This document shows, piece after piece, positions 18,475 through 27,049 of a stretch of DNA of 64,000 nt. A program made the translations under genes and the position numbers. Origin of the DNA: Psychromicrobium xiongbiense (GTDB lineage Bacteria; Actinomycetota; Actinomycetes; Actinomycetales; Micrococcaceae); NCBI RefSeq assembly GCF_030271165.1, contig NZ_JASSZH010000009.1, positions 368,673 through 432,672 of the forward strand, given 5' to 3'. Position 1 is the stretch's first letter; each line of letters starts with the position of its first letter. Below the pieces are notes generated by a model. The model did no database searches. It had not been told where the DNA came from and saw only the letters and a program-made list of their open reading frames with translations.

Positions 18475-18725
18475 GAGCCCAGCTTAGATGGCTCCTGCTC
18501 CTACGGCCGTGAGTAACATCACAGACGTCTCAGCACGGCCGGGACCCCGCGCAATCGCCTTGAATACGCCAGGAAAGTCCGGCAGGGCCACCGACTCACA
18601 CCCGGTGAATCGGTGTGAAAATTGGCTTGTCGACAGCGAGCATCACTAGACTGTGGGCGGGTCACCGTGTCACACGACAGCGACCCGACTCGCGGACCTG
18701 ATCTCATGGAAGAGGCGTATTTCTG
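18475..18725 (+). promoter_or_regulatory. Intergenic region with kgd promoter candidate
   Basis: No gene is seen. A TAGACT hexamer at 18647-18652 is a good -10; the -35 is less clear, TTGGCT at 18622-18627 giving a long 19-base spacer. This would give a leader of about 65 bases. The guaB1 promoter must lie in the left half on the other strand, but no clear boxes were identified. Confidence 0.4.
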
Positions 18726-21700
18726 GTGCCAGACGAATCCACCCACCGACTGACCGAAGAGTTCGGCGGCAACGAATGGCTCGTGGACGAGCTCTATGAG
18801 CAGTACCGGCAGAATCCGGGCTCCGTAGACGCGAAGTGGCTGCCACTCTTCGCCTCCCTCGATGCCGATCGTGCAGGCGGTGCCGCTCCCGCAGCGGCAG
18901 GGGCCCCCACACAGGATGCCGGGGGAAAGCACGCAGCCGGTGCCGACGATCCCCGTCCAGTCACCAGGCCGCTTCCCGTGGTCCCGGCAGCAACTGCTGC
19001 TGCGCCCGCCGCTGCAGCACCCGCAATCCCTGTGGCCCAGGCAGCCGCCGCGCCGGCGGCTCAGGCACCTGCAGCTCAGGCGCCGGCAGTTCCGGTGACC
19101 GCTGGCAAGCCCGTGGTTAAGCCCGCAGCCTCGCCTACCGCGCCCATTCCGGCCCAGCTGCCGCCCACCGCGAAGTCAACGGCCGCCACCGAAGAAGACG
19201 CCGTGGAGCCGCTGCGCGGCCCCGCCAAGGCGATCGCCAGCAATATGGTGACCAGCCTGGAAGTTCCCACAGCCACCAGCGTGCGCGCCATCCCGGCGAA
19301 GCTTCTGATCGACAACCGCGTGGTGATCAATTCGAATCTGGCGCGCGCAAGAGGCGGCAAGGTCTCCTTCACTCATCTGATCGGTTACGCCGTGATCCGC
19401 GCCCTGCGCGATTTCCCCTCGATGAACGTTATCTACGAAGAGCGCGACGGCAAGCCCGTGGCCGTGCACCCGGCGCACGTGAATTTCGGCATCGCCATCG
19501 ACATGCCCAAGCCCGATGGCTCCCGTCTGCTGGTGGTTCCCAACATCAAGAAGGCGGAGACGCTCTCCTTCTCGGATTTCTGGCACACCTATGAGGACCT
19601 GATCAAGCGCGCCCGCGCCGGCAAGCTCACCGCTGATGACTACGCGGGAACCACTGTCTCGCTGACCAACCCGGGCGGCATCGGCACCGTGCACTCGGTC
19701 CCCCGCCTCTCCAAGGGCCAGGCCTGCATCATCGGAGTCGGCGCACTGGAATACCCGGCCGAGTTCCAGGGTGCCAGCGAGAAGATCATCGCCCTGAACG
19801 CGATCAGCAAGATCATCACCCTCACCTCCACCTACGACCACCGGGTCATCCAGGGTGCAGGTTCCGGCGAATTCCTCAAGCGGATCCATCAGCTGCTCCT
19901 GGGAGCGGACAACTTCTACGATGAGATCTTTGAAGCTCTCCGGATTCCCTACGAACCGGTGCGCTGGAGCCCCGACGTCCAGGTCGATCCGATGGATCAG
20001 ATCAACAAGGTCGCCCGCATCCAGCAGCTCATCCACGCCTACCGGGTGCGTGGGCATCTCATGGCGGACACCAACCCGCTCGAATACGTCCAGCGCAAGC
20101 ACCCCGATCTGGATGTCCTCAACCACGGGCTGACGCTCTGGGACCTGGACCGCGAATGGCCTACCGGTGGCTTCGGTGGTAAGCCGAGCCTGAAGTTCCG
20201 CGACATCCTGGGTGTGCTGCGCGATGCCTACTGCCGCACCACGGGTGTCGAATACATGCACCTGCAGGAGCCGGAACAGCGTCAGTGGTTCCAGGATGAG
20301 CTGGAACACCCCTACTCCAAGCCCAGCGCCGAAGAGCAGATGCGGATTCTGGGCAAGCTCAACGAGGCGGAGGCCTTCGAGACCTTCCTGCAGACCAAAT
20401 TCGTCGGCCAGAAGCGATTCTCGCTTGAGGGCGGCGAGTCGTTGATCCCGATGCTGGACTCAATCCTTTCCGATGCCGCCGATGACGGCCTGGACGAGGT
20501 CGCCATCGGTATGGCGCACCGTGGTCGCCTCAACGTGCTGACCAACATCGCGGGCAAGACCTTCGCCCAGGTGTTCCGCGAGTTCGAAGGCAATGAGGAC
20601 CCCCGGAAGAGCCAGGGTTCTGGCGATGTGAAGTATCACCTCGGCACTGAGGGCACCTTCACCTCGATCAGCGGCAACCAGACCAAGGTCTACCTCGCCG
20701 CCAACCCCTCGCACCTCGAAGCGGCCGATCCGGTCCTCGAGGGCATCGTCCGCGCCAAGCAGGACGTTCTGGATCAGCGCGAGGAATTCCCCGTGCTGCC
20801 AATCCTGATCCACGGTGACGCGGCCTTCGCCGGCCAGGGTGTGGTGGCAGAAACACTGAACCTCTCCCAGCTGCGCGGCTACCGCACGGGCGGCACCATC
20901 CACGTGGTGATCAACAACCAGGTGGGCTTCACGACGCCTCCGGCATCCTCACGTTCCTCCGTGTACTCCACGGACGTCGCCAAGATGATCCAGGCACCGG
21001 TCTTCCACGTTAACGGCGATGATCCCGAGGCCGTCGTCCGGGTGGCCCAGCTGGCCTACAAGTACCGCCAGCGCTTCCGTGGCGACATCGTGATCGACAT
21101 GGTCTGCTACCGTCGCCGCGGTCACAATGAGGGTGACGATCCCTCGATGACCCAGCCGTTGATGTACAACCTGATCGAGGCCAAGCGCTCGGTGCGTCGC
21201 CTCTACATGGAAGCCCTGATCGGCCGTGGTGACATCACCCAGGACGATGCCGCCTCCATGATCGAGGACTTCCGCTCACGACTCGAGCGGGCTTTCGCCG
21301 AGACGCATGCAGCCCAGACCTCACCGATCCCGATCATCACGGCTGACGATAACGCTGTGGCGGATCTGGAGCGGCCGGTGGCTCAGCGCGGGCATGACGA
21401 AACGCACCTGGCCCCGGCGGTCAGCGCCCAGACCATCGCCCATATCGGGCAGGTCCAGGCGACGCCGCCGGAAGGCTTCACCGTGCACCCGAAGGTCCAG
21501 CCGCTGCTGGCCAAGCGCGAGGTCATGTCCCGTGAGGGCAACATCGACTGGGGCTTCGGCGAGCTGCTGGCCCTCGGTTCCCTGGCGATGGAGGGGCTGC
21601 CGATTCGTTTCACCGGCCAGGACACCCAGCGCGGCACCTTCACCCAGCGCCAGGCCGTGCTGCATGATCGCATCACGGGCGCCGAGTGGGAGCCTTACAA

Positions 21701-22562
21701 GAGCCTCACCGAGAACCAGGGCCCGTTCATGGTCTACAACTCGCTGCTGAGCGAGTATGCAGCCCTGGGCTTCGAGTACGGCTACTCCGTGGAACGCACC
21801 GATGCGATGGTGCTCTGGGAAGCCCAGTACGGTGACTTCGCCAACGGTGCGCAGTCAATGATCGACGTCTTTATCTCCTCTGCGGAGCAGAAGTGGGATC
21901 AGCGCTCCTCGGTCGTCATGCTGCTGCCGCACGGCTATGAGGGCCAGGGGCCGGAACATACCTCAGCCCGCATTGAGCGGTACCTGCAGATGTGCGCCGA
22001 GGACAATATGATCCTCGCTCAGCCCAGCACTCCGGCATCGCACTTCCATCTCCTGCGTCGGCAGGCCTACCAGCGTCCCCGCAAGCCGCTGATCATCTTC
22101 ACCCCCAAGCAGTTGCTGCGACTGAAGGCTGCGACGTCCTCGTTGGAGGACTTCACCACCGGAACGTTCCGCCCGGTGATCGGCGACGATCTGCTGGCGA
22201 ATCCGGCAGAGGTCACCCGGGTGGTGCTGGTTTCGGGTCGGATGTACTACGACCTGCTGGCCGAGCGCGAGAAAACCGGCGATTCCACGACCGCACTGGT
22301 CCGGGTGGAGCAGCTCTACCCCTTCCCGATCGAGGAGATTGCCGCGGAGCTCGCCAAGTACCCGAACGCAGAGGTTGTCTGGGCGCAGGACGAGCCGGAG
22401 AACCAGGGCCCGTGGCCCATTATGGGCCTGCAGTTGCCTGGCGCGCTCAACCGGGTGATCCGGGTCATTTCACGTCCGGCATCGGCCTCCACTGCTACCG
22501 GCTCTTCCAAGCGCCACGCGGTGGAACAGAAGAAGCTCATCGCCGCCGTCTTCGCTCGTTGA
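18726..22562 (+). CDS. kgd: Multifunctional 2-oxoglutarate decarboxylase/dehydrogenase E1 fused to E2 acyltransferase domain
   Basis: 1278 residues. Domains in order: a short E1 N-terminal peptide (about 8-40, FGGNEWLVDELYEQY), an Ala/Pro-rich linker (about 50-150), an E2-type acyltransferase catalytic domain (about 155-390) with the DHRVIQGAG active site near residue 370, then the E1 thiamine-diphosphate part with GMAHRGRLNVL, GDAAFAGQGVVAETLN and NNQVGFTT. This fusion is the actinobacterial Kgd/OdhA type and works with E2/Lpd of the pyruvate dehydrogenase complex in the TCA cycle. The start is GTG 18726, matching the family N-terminus. Followed after 29 bases by an SGNH-fold gene, likely in one operon. 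Confidence 0.95.
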   Translation: MPDESTHRLTEEFGGNEWLVDELYEQYRQNPGSVDAKWLPLFASLDADRAGGAAPAAAGAPTQDAGGKHAAGADDPRPVTRPLPVVPAATAAAPAAAAPAIPVAQAAAAPAAQAPAAQAPAVPVTAGKPVVKPAASPTAPIPAQLPPTAKSTAATEEDAVEPLRGPAKAIASNMVTSLEVPTATSVRAIPAKLLIDNRVVINSNLARARGGKVSFTHLIGYAVIRALRDFPSMNVIYEERDGKPVAVHPAHVNFGIAIDMPKPDGSRLLVVPNIKKAETLSFSDFWHTYEDLIKRARAGKLTADDYAGTTVSLTNPGGIGTVHSVPRLSKGQACIIGVGALEYPAEFQGASEKIIALNAISKIITLTSTYDHRVIQGAGSGEFLKRIHQLLLGADNFYDEIFEALRIPYEPVRWSPDVQVDPMDQINKVARIQQLIHAYRVRGHLMADTNPLEYVQRKHPDLDVLNHGLTLWDLDREWPTGGFGGKPSLKFRDILGVLRDAYCRTTGVEYMHLQEPEQRQWFQDELEHPYSKPSAEEQMRILGKLNEAEAFETFLQTKFVGQKRFSLEGGESLIPMLDSILSDAADDGLDEVAIGMAHRGRLNVLTNIAGKTFAQVFREFEGNEDPRKSQGSGDVKYHLGTEGTFTSISGNQTKVYLAANPSHLEAADPVLEGIVRAKQDVLDQREEFPVLPILIHGDAAFAGQGVVAETLNLSQLRGYRTGGTIHVVINNQVGFTTPPASSRSSVYSTDVAKMIQAPVFHVNGDDPEAVVRVAQLAYKYRQRFRGDIVIDMVCYRRRGHNEGDDPSMTQPLMYNLIEAKRSVRRLYMEALIGRGDITQDDAASMIEDFRSRLERAFAETHAAQTSPIPIITADDNAVADLERPVAQRGHDETHLAPAVSAQTIAHIGQVQATPPEGFTVHPKVQPLLAKREVMSREGNIDWGFGELLALGSLAMEGLPIRFTGQDTQRGTFTQRQAVLHDRITGAEWEPYKSLTENQGPFMVYNSLLSEYAALGFEYGYSVERTDAMVLWEAQYGDFANGAQSMIDVFISSAEQKWDQRSSVVMLLPHGYEGQGPEHTSARIERYLQMCAEDNMILAQPSTPASHFHLLRRQAYQRPRKPLIIFTPKQLLRLKAATSSLEDFTTGTFRPVIGDDLLANPAEVTRVVLVSGRMYYDLLAEREKTGDSTTALVRVEQLYPFPIEEIAAELAKYPNAEVVWAQDEPENQGPWPIMGLQLPGALNRVIRVISRPASASTATGSSKRHAVEQKKLIAAVFAR

Positions 22563-22591
22563 GCGAGCGGCGCCAACGGAGAAAGGCAGTT

Positions 22592-23197
22592 ATGGACGGA
22601 CGCACCATCCGACTGGTAGTGCTGGGCGATGAACTGGTCGCCGGCGTCGGTGATCCGCGCGCCCTGGGCTGGGTGGGCAGAGTTCTGGCCCGCACTCCCC
22701 AGGAAGGTCTGGAGTTGGCGTCGTACACGCTGGCCAGTCCGGCGGAAGGCACGGAAGAACTCTCTGCCCGCTGGTTCGGCGAATCGGCCCGACGGTTTGG
22801 TGATGGCCTGGAGAATCGACTGGTGATCGGGCTCTCCGGCCGGGATCTGGAACTGGGCGTCTCCACGGCGCGCAGTCGGCTCAACCTGGCGAATATTCTC
22901 GACGCTGCCGCACAGCACGACATTCCAGCGCTGGTCGTCGGGCCGCCACCGGGGCTCGATGCCTCACTGCACTCGAGGTTGGCCGAGCTCAATGCCGCTT
23001 TCGCGGACGCGACCTCGCGTCGTCGCAACGTTTACGTGGACACTTTCACACCGCTGCTACACCACGAGCAGTGGCACGGCGATCTGGCCGCCAACCACGG
23101 CAAGCCGGGTCAGTCCGCCTACGGCCTGCTCGCCTGGCTGGTCCTGCACCGGGGCTGGTTCCCCTGGCTTGGCCTCTCTGAGTCTGCCGGTTCTTAG
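22592..23197 (+). CDS. SGNH/GDSL-like protein with GDEL in place of GDSL
   Basis: 201 residues in the SGNH-hydrolase fold: block I reads VVLGDELVAGVGDPRALGW, so the usual nucleophilic serine is glutamate. Block III (GLSGRDLELG) also lacks the usual GxND asparagine, while a His-containing end (NHGKPGQSAYG) is kept. This suggests a non-hydrolytic member or a different chemistry. ATG 22592 follows GGAGAAAGG; an overlapping longer frame running into kgd is an artefact. It is 29 bases after kgd and probably co-transcribed; I recall similar small proteins after kgd in related bacteria, but function is unknown. Confidence 0.75.
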   Translation: MDGRTIRLVVLGDELVAGVGDPRALGWVGRVLARTPQEGLELASYTLASPAEGTEELSARWFGESARRFGDGLENRLVIGLSGRDLELGVSTARSRLNLANILDAAAQHDIPALVVGPPPGLDASLHSRLAELNAAFADATSRRRNVYVDTFTPLLHHEQWHGDLAANHGKPGQSAYGLLAWLVLHRGWFPWLGLSESAGS

Positions 23198-23212
23198 CAG
23201 TTTCTTCAGAAC

Positions 23213-23240
23213 GTGCCCCGCTGCCTCGGCCGCGGGGCAC
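23213..23240 (+). terminator. Possible terminator hairpin after the SGNH gene
   Basis: GTGCCCCG (23213-23220) and CGGGGCAC (23233-23240) form a perfect 8-bp GC-rich stem with a 12-base loop, 16 bases after the stop. No clear U-tract follows, so termination is only suggested. Confidence 0.45.
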
Positions 23241-23275
23241 TTGTGTGCCGAGTGTTGATGACGACCATCAGACGC

Positions 23276-23348
23276 GATATATCTTGACTCTCCTCCTTCT
23301 TGAGATATATCGTGATTTCACCAACGCGATATATCTCAAGAAGGAGGA
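23276..23348 (+). promoter_or_regulatory. Promoter with three GATATATC half-sites and a 22-bp-arm inverted repeat over the ribosome binding site
   Basis: GATATATC occurs at 23276-23283, 23304-23311 and 23328-23335. The latter two sit in a perfect inverted repeat with 22-bp arms (23291-23312 and 23327-23348) around a 14-base spacer. The right arm contains the AAGGAGG ribosome binding site (23341-23347) for the gene at 23354. TTGACT at 23284-23289 with TATATC at 23306-23311 (16-base spacer) is the likely promoter. The half-sites fit PadR-type operators, and a PadR gene ends this operon. If transcription starts further upstream, the arms would form an RNA hairpin hiding the ribosome binding site. 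Confidence 0.75.
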
Positions 23349-23353
23349 CTCCC

Positions 23354-24160
23354 GTGAGTCACTGGACCATTGATTCAGCCCGAACGCTCGATCTCGATGA
23401 CGTCTCAGAGTTGCGCGTCAGCGTGGTCGGCGGCCGACTGGATGTCATCACCTCCCCCGAACCTGTCACCCGCCTGGAAGTCACTGATATCGACAGCATC
23501 CCGCTCGAGATCAGTCTGGAATCTGGCGTTCTCGTGGTGCGACACGGCACCGATAACTGGGGCAGCTGGCTCAAGCGCATCGGCACCAGGAATCAGCGCA
23601 TCACTCTCAGCATCGCCGTTCCGCCGGACACCACCGTTCATGCCGCCACCGTCAACGGTGATGCGCTGATCTCCGGCATGCGCGCCAGCACCGATCTGCA
23701 TACCGTCTCCGGCTCCGTGATGTCCGATGCCACTGCCGGGACGATGAGCGTCAACACCGTCAGCGGTGAGGTCGTGGTCCGCAATCATCAGGGCCCGCTC
23801 ACCGCAAAAAGCGTCTCCGGGGAGGTCACGGCCTCCGGCGATCTGCACACCATCTCCGCCAAAACCGTCAGTGGAGACCTGGCCTTCGATCTGAATGGTC
23901 ATCCCGCCGAAGCACAGATCACCGGAGTCTCCGGAGACATGACGCTCCGTCTGCCCGCAGAGGTTGGCGTCGATCTCCAGGCCAAAACCGTCTCCGGTAA
24001 GGTCATTCTCGACGATCTGCGATTCTCGGGATCCGCCCAGACCATCGAAGCCGGCTCCGGGCCCCAGGAGGGCAGATTTCGTCTCAAGGCCAGCACGGTC
24101 TCAGGCGATCTCTCGATCGTCCACCAGCGCGAAAGCTACGTCCAGGGAGGCATCCGATGA
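23354..24160 (+). CDS. DUF4097 beta-strand repeat protein, first copy
   Basis: 268 residues, soluble, no signal peptide. Made of repeated short beta segments with the motif (T)VSG(E/D), seen many times (HTVSGSV, NTVSGEV, KSVSGEV, KTVSGDL, GVSGDM, KTVSGKV, STVSGDL), characteristic of DUF4097 right-handed beta-helix-like adhesin folds. The GTG at 23354 is chosen for the AAGGAGG six bases upstream; an upstream in-frame ATG lies inside the inverted repeat. First gene of a three-gene operon, overlapping the next by four bases. Function unknown; such genes often sit with PadR regulators. Confidence 0.85.
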   Translation: MSHWTIDSARTLDLDDVSELRVSVVGGRLDVITSPEPVTRLEVTDIDSIPLEISLESGVLVVRHGTDNWGSWLKRIGTRNQRITLSIAVPPDTTVHAATVNGDALISGMRASTDLHTVSGSVMSDATAGTMSVNTVSGEVVVRNHQGPLTAKSVSGEVTASGDLHTISAKTVSGDLAFDLNGHPAEAQITGVSGDMTLRLPAEVGVDLQAKTVSGKVILDDLRFSGSAQTIEAGSGPQEGRFRLKASTVSGDLSIVHQRESYVQGGIR

Positions 24161-24978
24161 ACGCCAGGAGCTGGGAACTCAGCGAACCGCAGACCCTCGA
24201 TCTGGAGGGGATATCCTCGCTGTCCCTGCGCACTATTGGCGGCCGCTTTGACGTGATCGCCCATGAGGACCCCCAGGAGCAAGTGCTGCGGCTGACCCTC
24301 ACCGATCTGGAGGGCGATCCGCTCACCGTGGTTCAGGAGGGCACTCAGTGCGAGATCCGCCAGGGCAACCACGATGTCGCCCGGTGGTTCACCGGTCAGG
24401 GCGTCATGGACGGCACCAACCGGGTGGTCCTGACCCTTCTGGTCCCGCAGGGAACCCGGACCGAAGCCGGGACTGTCTCCGCGGACGGCCTGGTGACCGG
24501 GATACATGCTCCCGTCAGAATCTCCTCAGTCACCGGATCGATCATCTCCGATTCCACCCGTGGCCAGCTCGGAGTCAATACCGCCTCCGGTGAGGCCATC
24601 GTCCGCAATCATCAGGGTCCGCTGAGCCTGAACTCGGTTTCCGGAGAGATGACGGCATCGGGCGCGTTCACTGAGGTACGGGTCAACACCGCAACCGGGG
24701 ACATCAGTCTGGACTGCGTTGGCGCCATCGAGCGGGTTCAGAGCACCTCCGCCTCGGGCAATCTGCTGCTCCGGCTGCCCGCTGAGCAGGGAGTGGATCT
24801 GAGCGTGACCACGGTGAGTGGCGCAATCAGCGTCAATGCGGAGAGTTTCAGAGTTCTGGGATTCACCCGCCGCAGCTTCAGCCCGACCGCGAATCTGCAG
24901 GATTCGCCACCACCGGCCAGGGTGCAGGCCACCTCCGTCTCCGGCAGCGTCAGCATCATCAACCGAACAGGGGCCTGA
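24157..24978 (+). CDS. DUF4097 beta-strand repeat protein, second copy
   Basis: 273 residues, paralogue of the preceding gene: both open with a conserved block (ARTLDLDDVSELRVSVVGGR versus PQTLDLEGISSLSLRTIGGR) and share VRNHQGPL and SVSGEMTASG. It keeps the repeated xVSG/xASG beta units (SSVTGS, NTASGE, NSVSGE, NTATGD, TSASGN, TTVSGA, TSVSGS). ATGA overlap with the first copy points to coupled translation and perhaps a 1:1 complex. Likely arose by tandem duplication. No membrane segment is seen. Confidence 0.85.
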   Translation: MNARSWELSEPQTLDLEGISSLSLRTIGGRFDVIAHEDPQEQVLRLTLTDLEGDPLTVVQEGTQCEIRQGNHDVARWFTGQGVMDGTNRVVLTLLVPQGTRTEAGTVSADGLVTGIHAPVRISSVTGSIISDSTRGQLGVNTASGEAIVRNHQGPLSLNSVSGEMTASGAFTEVRVNTATGDISLDCVGAIERVQSTSASGNLLLRLPAEQGVDLSVTTVSGAISVNAESFRVLGFTRRSFSPTANLQDSPPPARVQATSVSGSVSIINRTGA

Positions 24979-24979
24979 G

Positions 24980-25585
24980 ATGCCGCCTGTCTTTGCCCAC
25001 GGCGCCCTGCGCCTGTACCTGCTCGCTCTTCTGGAGGATGGCCCCAAGCACGGCTATGACGTCATCCGTGCCCTGTCAGACCGATTTGGCGGCACCTACT
25101 CCCCCAGTGCTGGCACGGTGTACCCCCGGCTGGCCAAGCTGGAGGAGGAAGGGCTGGTCGCCACCAGCTCGGATGGACGCCGCACCATCTACCGGCTCAC
25201 GCCCGCCGGGCTCGAGGAGCTCAATGCCCGGCGCGGTGAGATCGATGCGCTGGAGTCGGATATTTCCGCCTCCGTGCGTCGGTTGGCGGACGAACTGCGC
25301 CAGGACATCCGGTCCAATATGAAGGGCCTGCGTGCCGACCTGGCCGCCACTGCCGAGGCAGCCAGGAGCGCCGCGCGCCGCAGCCCGGCCAGTGCGCCAT
25401 CGAGCGCCAACCAGCGCCTGCTCAAGGATGCCGAGATGATGCTGCAGAGCTTCCGGGATGACCTGCGCGTGGAACTGCGCCAGCAAGCCCGCCAGGAATA
25501 CCTCAGTGAGGTCACGCTGGAGACCATCCGCACCGTGCTTGATCAGGCGAAGATCGCCGTCCTGAACACCCTGCGCAAGCCCTGA
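24980..25585 (+). CDS. PadR family transcriptional regulator
   Basis: 201 residues. N-terminal winged helix begins HGALRLYLLALLEDGPKHGYDVIRAL and contains GTVYPRLAKLEEEGLV, the PadR hallmark; the C-terminal half is a long charged helical region with an Ala/Arg-rich middle. The ATG at 24980 follows the previous stop by one base, so it is third in the DUF4097 operon. It probably binds the GATATATC elements at 23276-23335 and represses its own operon. The inducing signal is unknown. Confidence 0.9.
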   Translation: MPPVFAHGALRLYLLALLEDGPKHGYDVIRALSDRFGGTYSPSAGTVYPRLAKLEEEGLVATSSDGRRTIYRLTPAGLEELNARRGEIDALESDISASVRRLADELRQDIRSNMKGLRADLAATAEAARSAARRSPASAPSSANQRLLKDAEMMLQSFRDDLRVELRQQARQEYLSEVTLETIRTVLDQAKIAVLNTLRKP

Positions 25586-25711
25586 GCTCTCGCGATGCGC
25601 GGTCCGGTTAGGCTGGGTGGCAAAGGTGTGAAAGACTTGACTGCGAAACTTTCCGGCTCAGCTGAGACCGGATCACCTCGAATCGAGCAGAATCAAAGAA
25701 CGGAGGCCGAC

Positions 25712-25786
25712 ATGTCCAAGCGTGCACGCAAGCGTCGCGACCGGAAGCGTGGCGGCGCGAACCACGGTAAGCGTCCCAACACCTGA
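25712..25786 (+). CDS. 50S ribosomal protein bL37
   Basis: A 24-residue, strongly basic peptide, MSKRARKRRDRKRGGANHGK followed by RPNT. It matches the actinobacterial small ribosomal protein bL37, which was first seen in mycobacterial 50S structures. CGGAGG sits nine bases before the ATG, giving a good ribosome binding site. It stands alone, with a strong hairpin terminator 36 bases downstream. Its small size makes it easy to miss. Confidence 0.88.
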   Translation: MSKRARKRRDRKRGGANHGKRPNT

Positions 25787-25821
25787 GTCAGCGTTAAGCC
25801 TGATTCAGTGATGGATCACAG

Positions 25822-25856
25822 AAGAACCCCCGGAATCATTGATTCCGGGGGTTCTT
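25822..25856. terminator. Strong bidirectional hairpin terminator
   Basis: A near-perfect 35-base hairpin with 17-base complementary arms (25822-25838 and 25840-25856; core ACCCCCGGAATCA), flanked by AAGAA on the left and TTCTT on the right. It lies between bL37 and the convergent rsrA gene and can serve both. Confidence 0.85.
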
Positions 25857-25898
25857 CATCGTTCAGGTCAATGCCGCAGGCGCGGTCAGGCTACGAGC

Positions 25899-26159
25899 TC
25901 AGGCCCCGACGGTCTTCATGGCGTGAATGCGGTCCAGAATGGAGGATTTGAGCGCCTCCGGAGCCACTTCGGCGCAGGAACGCTTGATGACGGAACGGAT
26001 CAGACATTCCAGGTCGTACTCCCCGGCGCAATCAGGGCAGGAGGCCAGGTGATCGCGAATCGCAGTGAGGTCCTCGCTGGACAAGGCACCATCAAGGTAT
26101 TCGTAAATGCGCTCGACGCGTGCGTCTTGGCAATCGCCCAGGCTCTGACAATCGCTCAT
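25899..26159 (-). CDS. rsrA: Mycothiol-system anti-sigma factor RsrA
   Basis: 86-residue zinc anti-sigma factor with the redox motif HxxxCxxC at His37, Cys41, Cys44 (HLASCPDC) and further cysteines at 4, 10, 52 and 62. In the known system reduced Zn-RsrA holds SigR inactive; disulfide stress oxidises the cysteines and frees the sigma factor. The start overlaps the sigR stop by four bases, giving balanced synthesis of sigma and anti-sigma. Confidence 0.93.
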   Translation of the reverse strand: MSDCQSLGDCQDARVERIYEYLDGALSSEDLTAIRDHLASCPDCAGEYDLECLIRSVIKRSCAEVAPEALKSSILDRIHAMKTVGA

Positions 26160-26941
26160 AGCTGTTTCTCCTGTACTGCAGCGCCCGTAGTGGCGCTGAA
26201 TCCACGCTCGGCGGCATAATCCGCCAGGAGCTCACGCAGCATCTTGCGTCCCCGGTGCAACCGGGACATGACGGTACCGATGGGCGTGTTCATGATTTCT
26301 GAAATTTCTTTGTAGGCAAAGCCCTCGACGTCGGCAAAGTAGACCGCCAGCCGGAATTCCTCCGGAATCGACTGCAACGCCCGCTTGACATCGGAGTCAG
26401 GCAGATGGTCAAGTGCCTCCGCCTCGGCGCTACGCAGGCCACTCGAGGTGTGCGATTCCGCACGGGCCAACTGCCAGTCCTCAATCTGGTCGGAGCCGGA
26501 CTGCAGCGGCTCACGCTGCCGCTTCCGGTACAGATTGATGTAGGTATTGGTCAGAATCCGGTACAGCCAGGCCTTGAGGTTGGTGCCAGGCTTGTACTGG
26601 TGGAACGCGGAGAACGCCTTGGTGTAGGCCTCCTGAACCAGATCCTCGGCGTCGCTGGGATTGCGTGCCATCCGCATGGCCGCTGAATACAGCTGATCCA
26701 CGTACTGCATGGCGTCACGCTCGAATCGAGCCCTGCGCTCCTCCAGCGTCTCATTTGCTGGATCAAGCGTAGGGTCCTCAAGGCTCGCCGGAGTCGCGGC
26801 TTCCGCCTCAGCTTCCTGCGTCGCAACAGGGCTCTGTGTGTCTGGGGTTTTCATTGGGATCAAGCTTAGTCGCAGACCATCACGATCAGAGACTGAAAGC
26901 TGCTCCTCTGCGATGGGCCGAAGCAATGTTGCTGCTGCCAT
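26156..26941 (-). CDS. sigR: RNA polymerase sigma factor SigR/SigH (thiol-oxidative stress)
   Basis: ECF-type sigma factor, 261 residues from ATG 26941, which has AAGGAG eight bases upstream. Region 2 runs through [20 protein letters not shown] and [20 protein letters not shown]; region 4 includes [20 protein letters not shown] and [19 protein letters not shown] second in-frame ATG at 26854 would give a 232-residue form starting MKTPDTQ, near the usual SigR length. Each start has its own promoter candidate, as in Streptomyces SigR. The TTG at 26977 is rejected because it lies in the -10 of the SigR-type promoter. Overlaps rsrA. Confidence 0.93.
   Translation of the reverse strand: MAAATLLRPIAEEQLSVSDRDGLRLSLIPMKTPDTQSPVATQEAEAEAATPASLEDPTLDPANETLEERRARFERDAMQYVDQLYSAAMRMARNPSDAEDLVQEAYTKAFSAFHQYKPGTNLKAWLYRILTNTYINLYRKRQREPLQSGSDQIEDWQLARAESHTSSGLRSAEAEALDHLPDSDVKRALQSIPEEFRLAVYFADVEGFAYKEISEIMNTPIGTVMSRLHRGRKMLRELLADYAAERGFSATTGAAVQEKQL
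26863..26868 (-). promoter_or_regulatory. Possible -10 for the short SigR form
   Basis: TAAGCT on the minus strand, eight bases before the internal ATG at 26854. A start site here would give a nearly leaderless mRNA for the short form. The -35 (CTCTGA at the right distance) is poor, so confidence is low. Confidence 0.35.
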
Positions 26942-26975
26942 GTCTGCTGCTCCTTCCCGCTGCCTGTTGATGGAC

Positions 26976-27001
26976 AACGGGTGCCAAGGGGAGAATATTC
27001 C
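26976..27001 (-). promoter_or_regulatory. SigR-dependent autoregulatory promoter
   Basis: On the minus strand GGAAT (26997-27001), exactly 18 bases, then GTT (26976-26978). This is the published SigR/SigH consensus GGAAT-N18/19-GTT. It is about 35 bases before the ATG of the long SigR form, so SigR should amplify its own synthesis under disulfide stress. Confidence 0.85.
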
Positions 27002-27049
27002 GTAAAAGTGCCAGACTGGTCTTGTCTTGTCCTGTCGAAGGAGGCCATC

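Noticed and set aside
21992..22591. Upstream extension of the SGNH gene into kgd
   Set aside because: It overlaps a conserved part of kgd; the ATG at 22592 has a good ribosome binding site.
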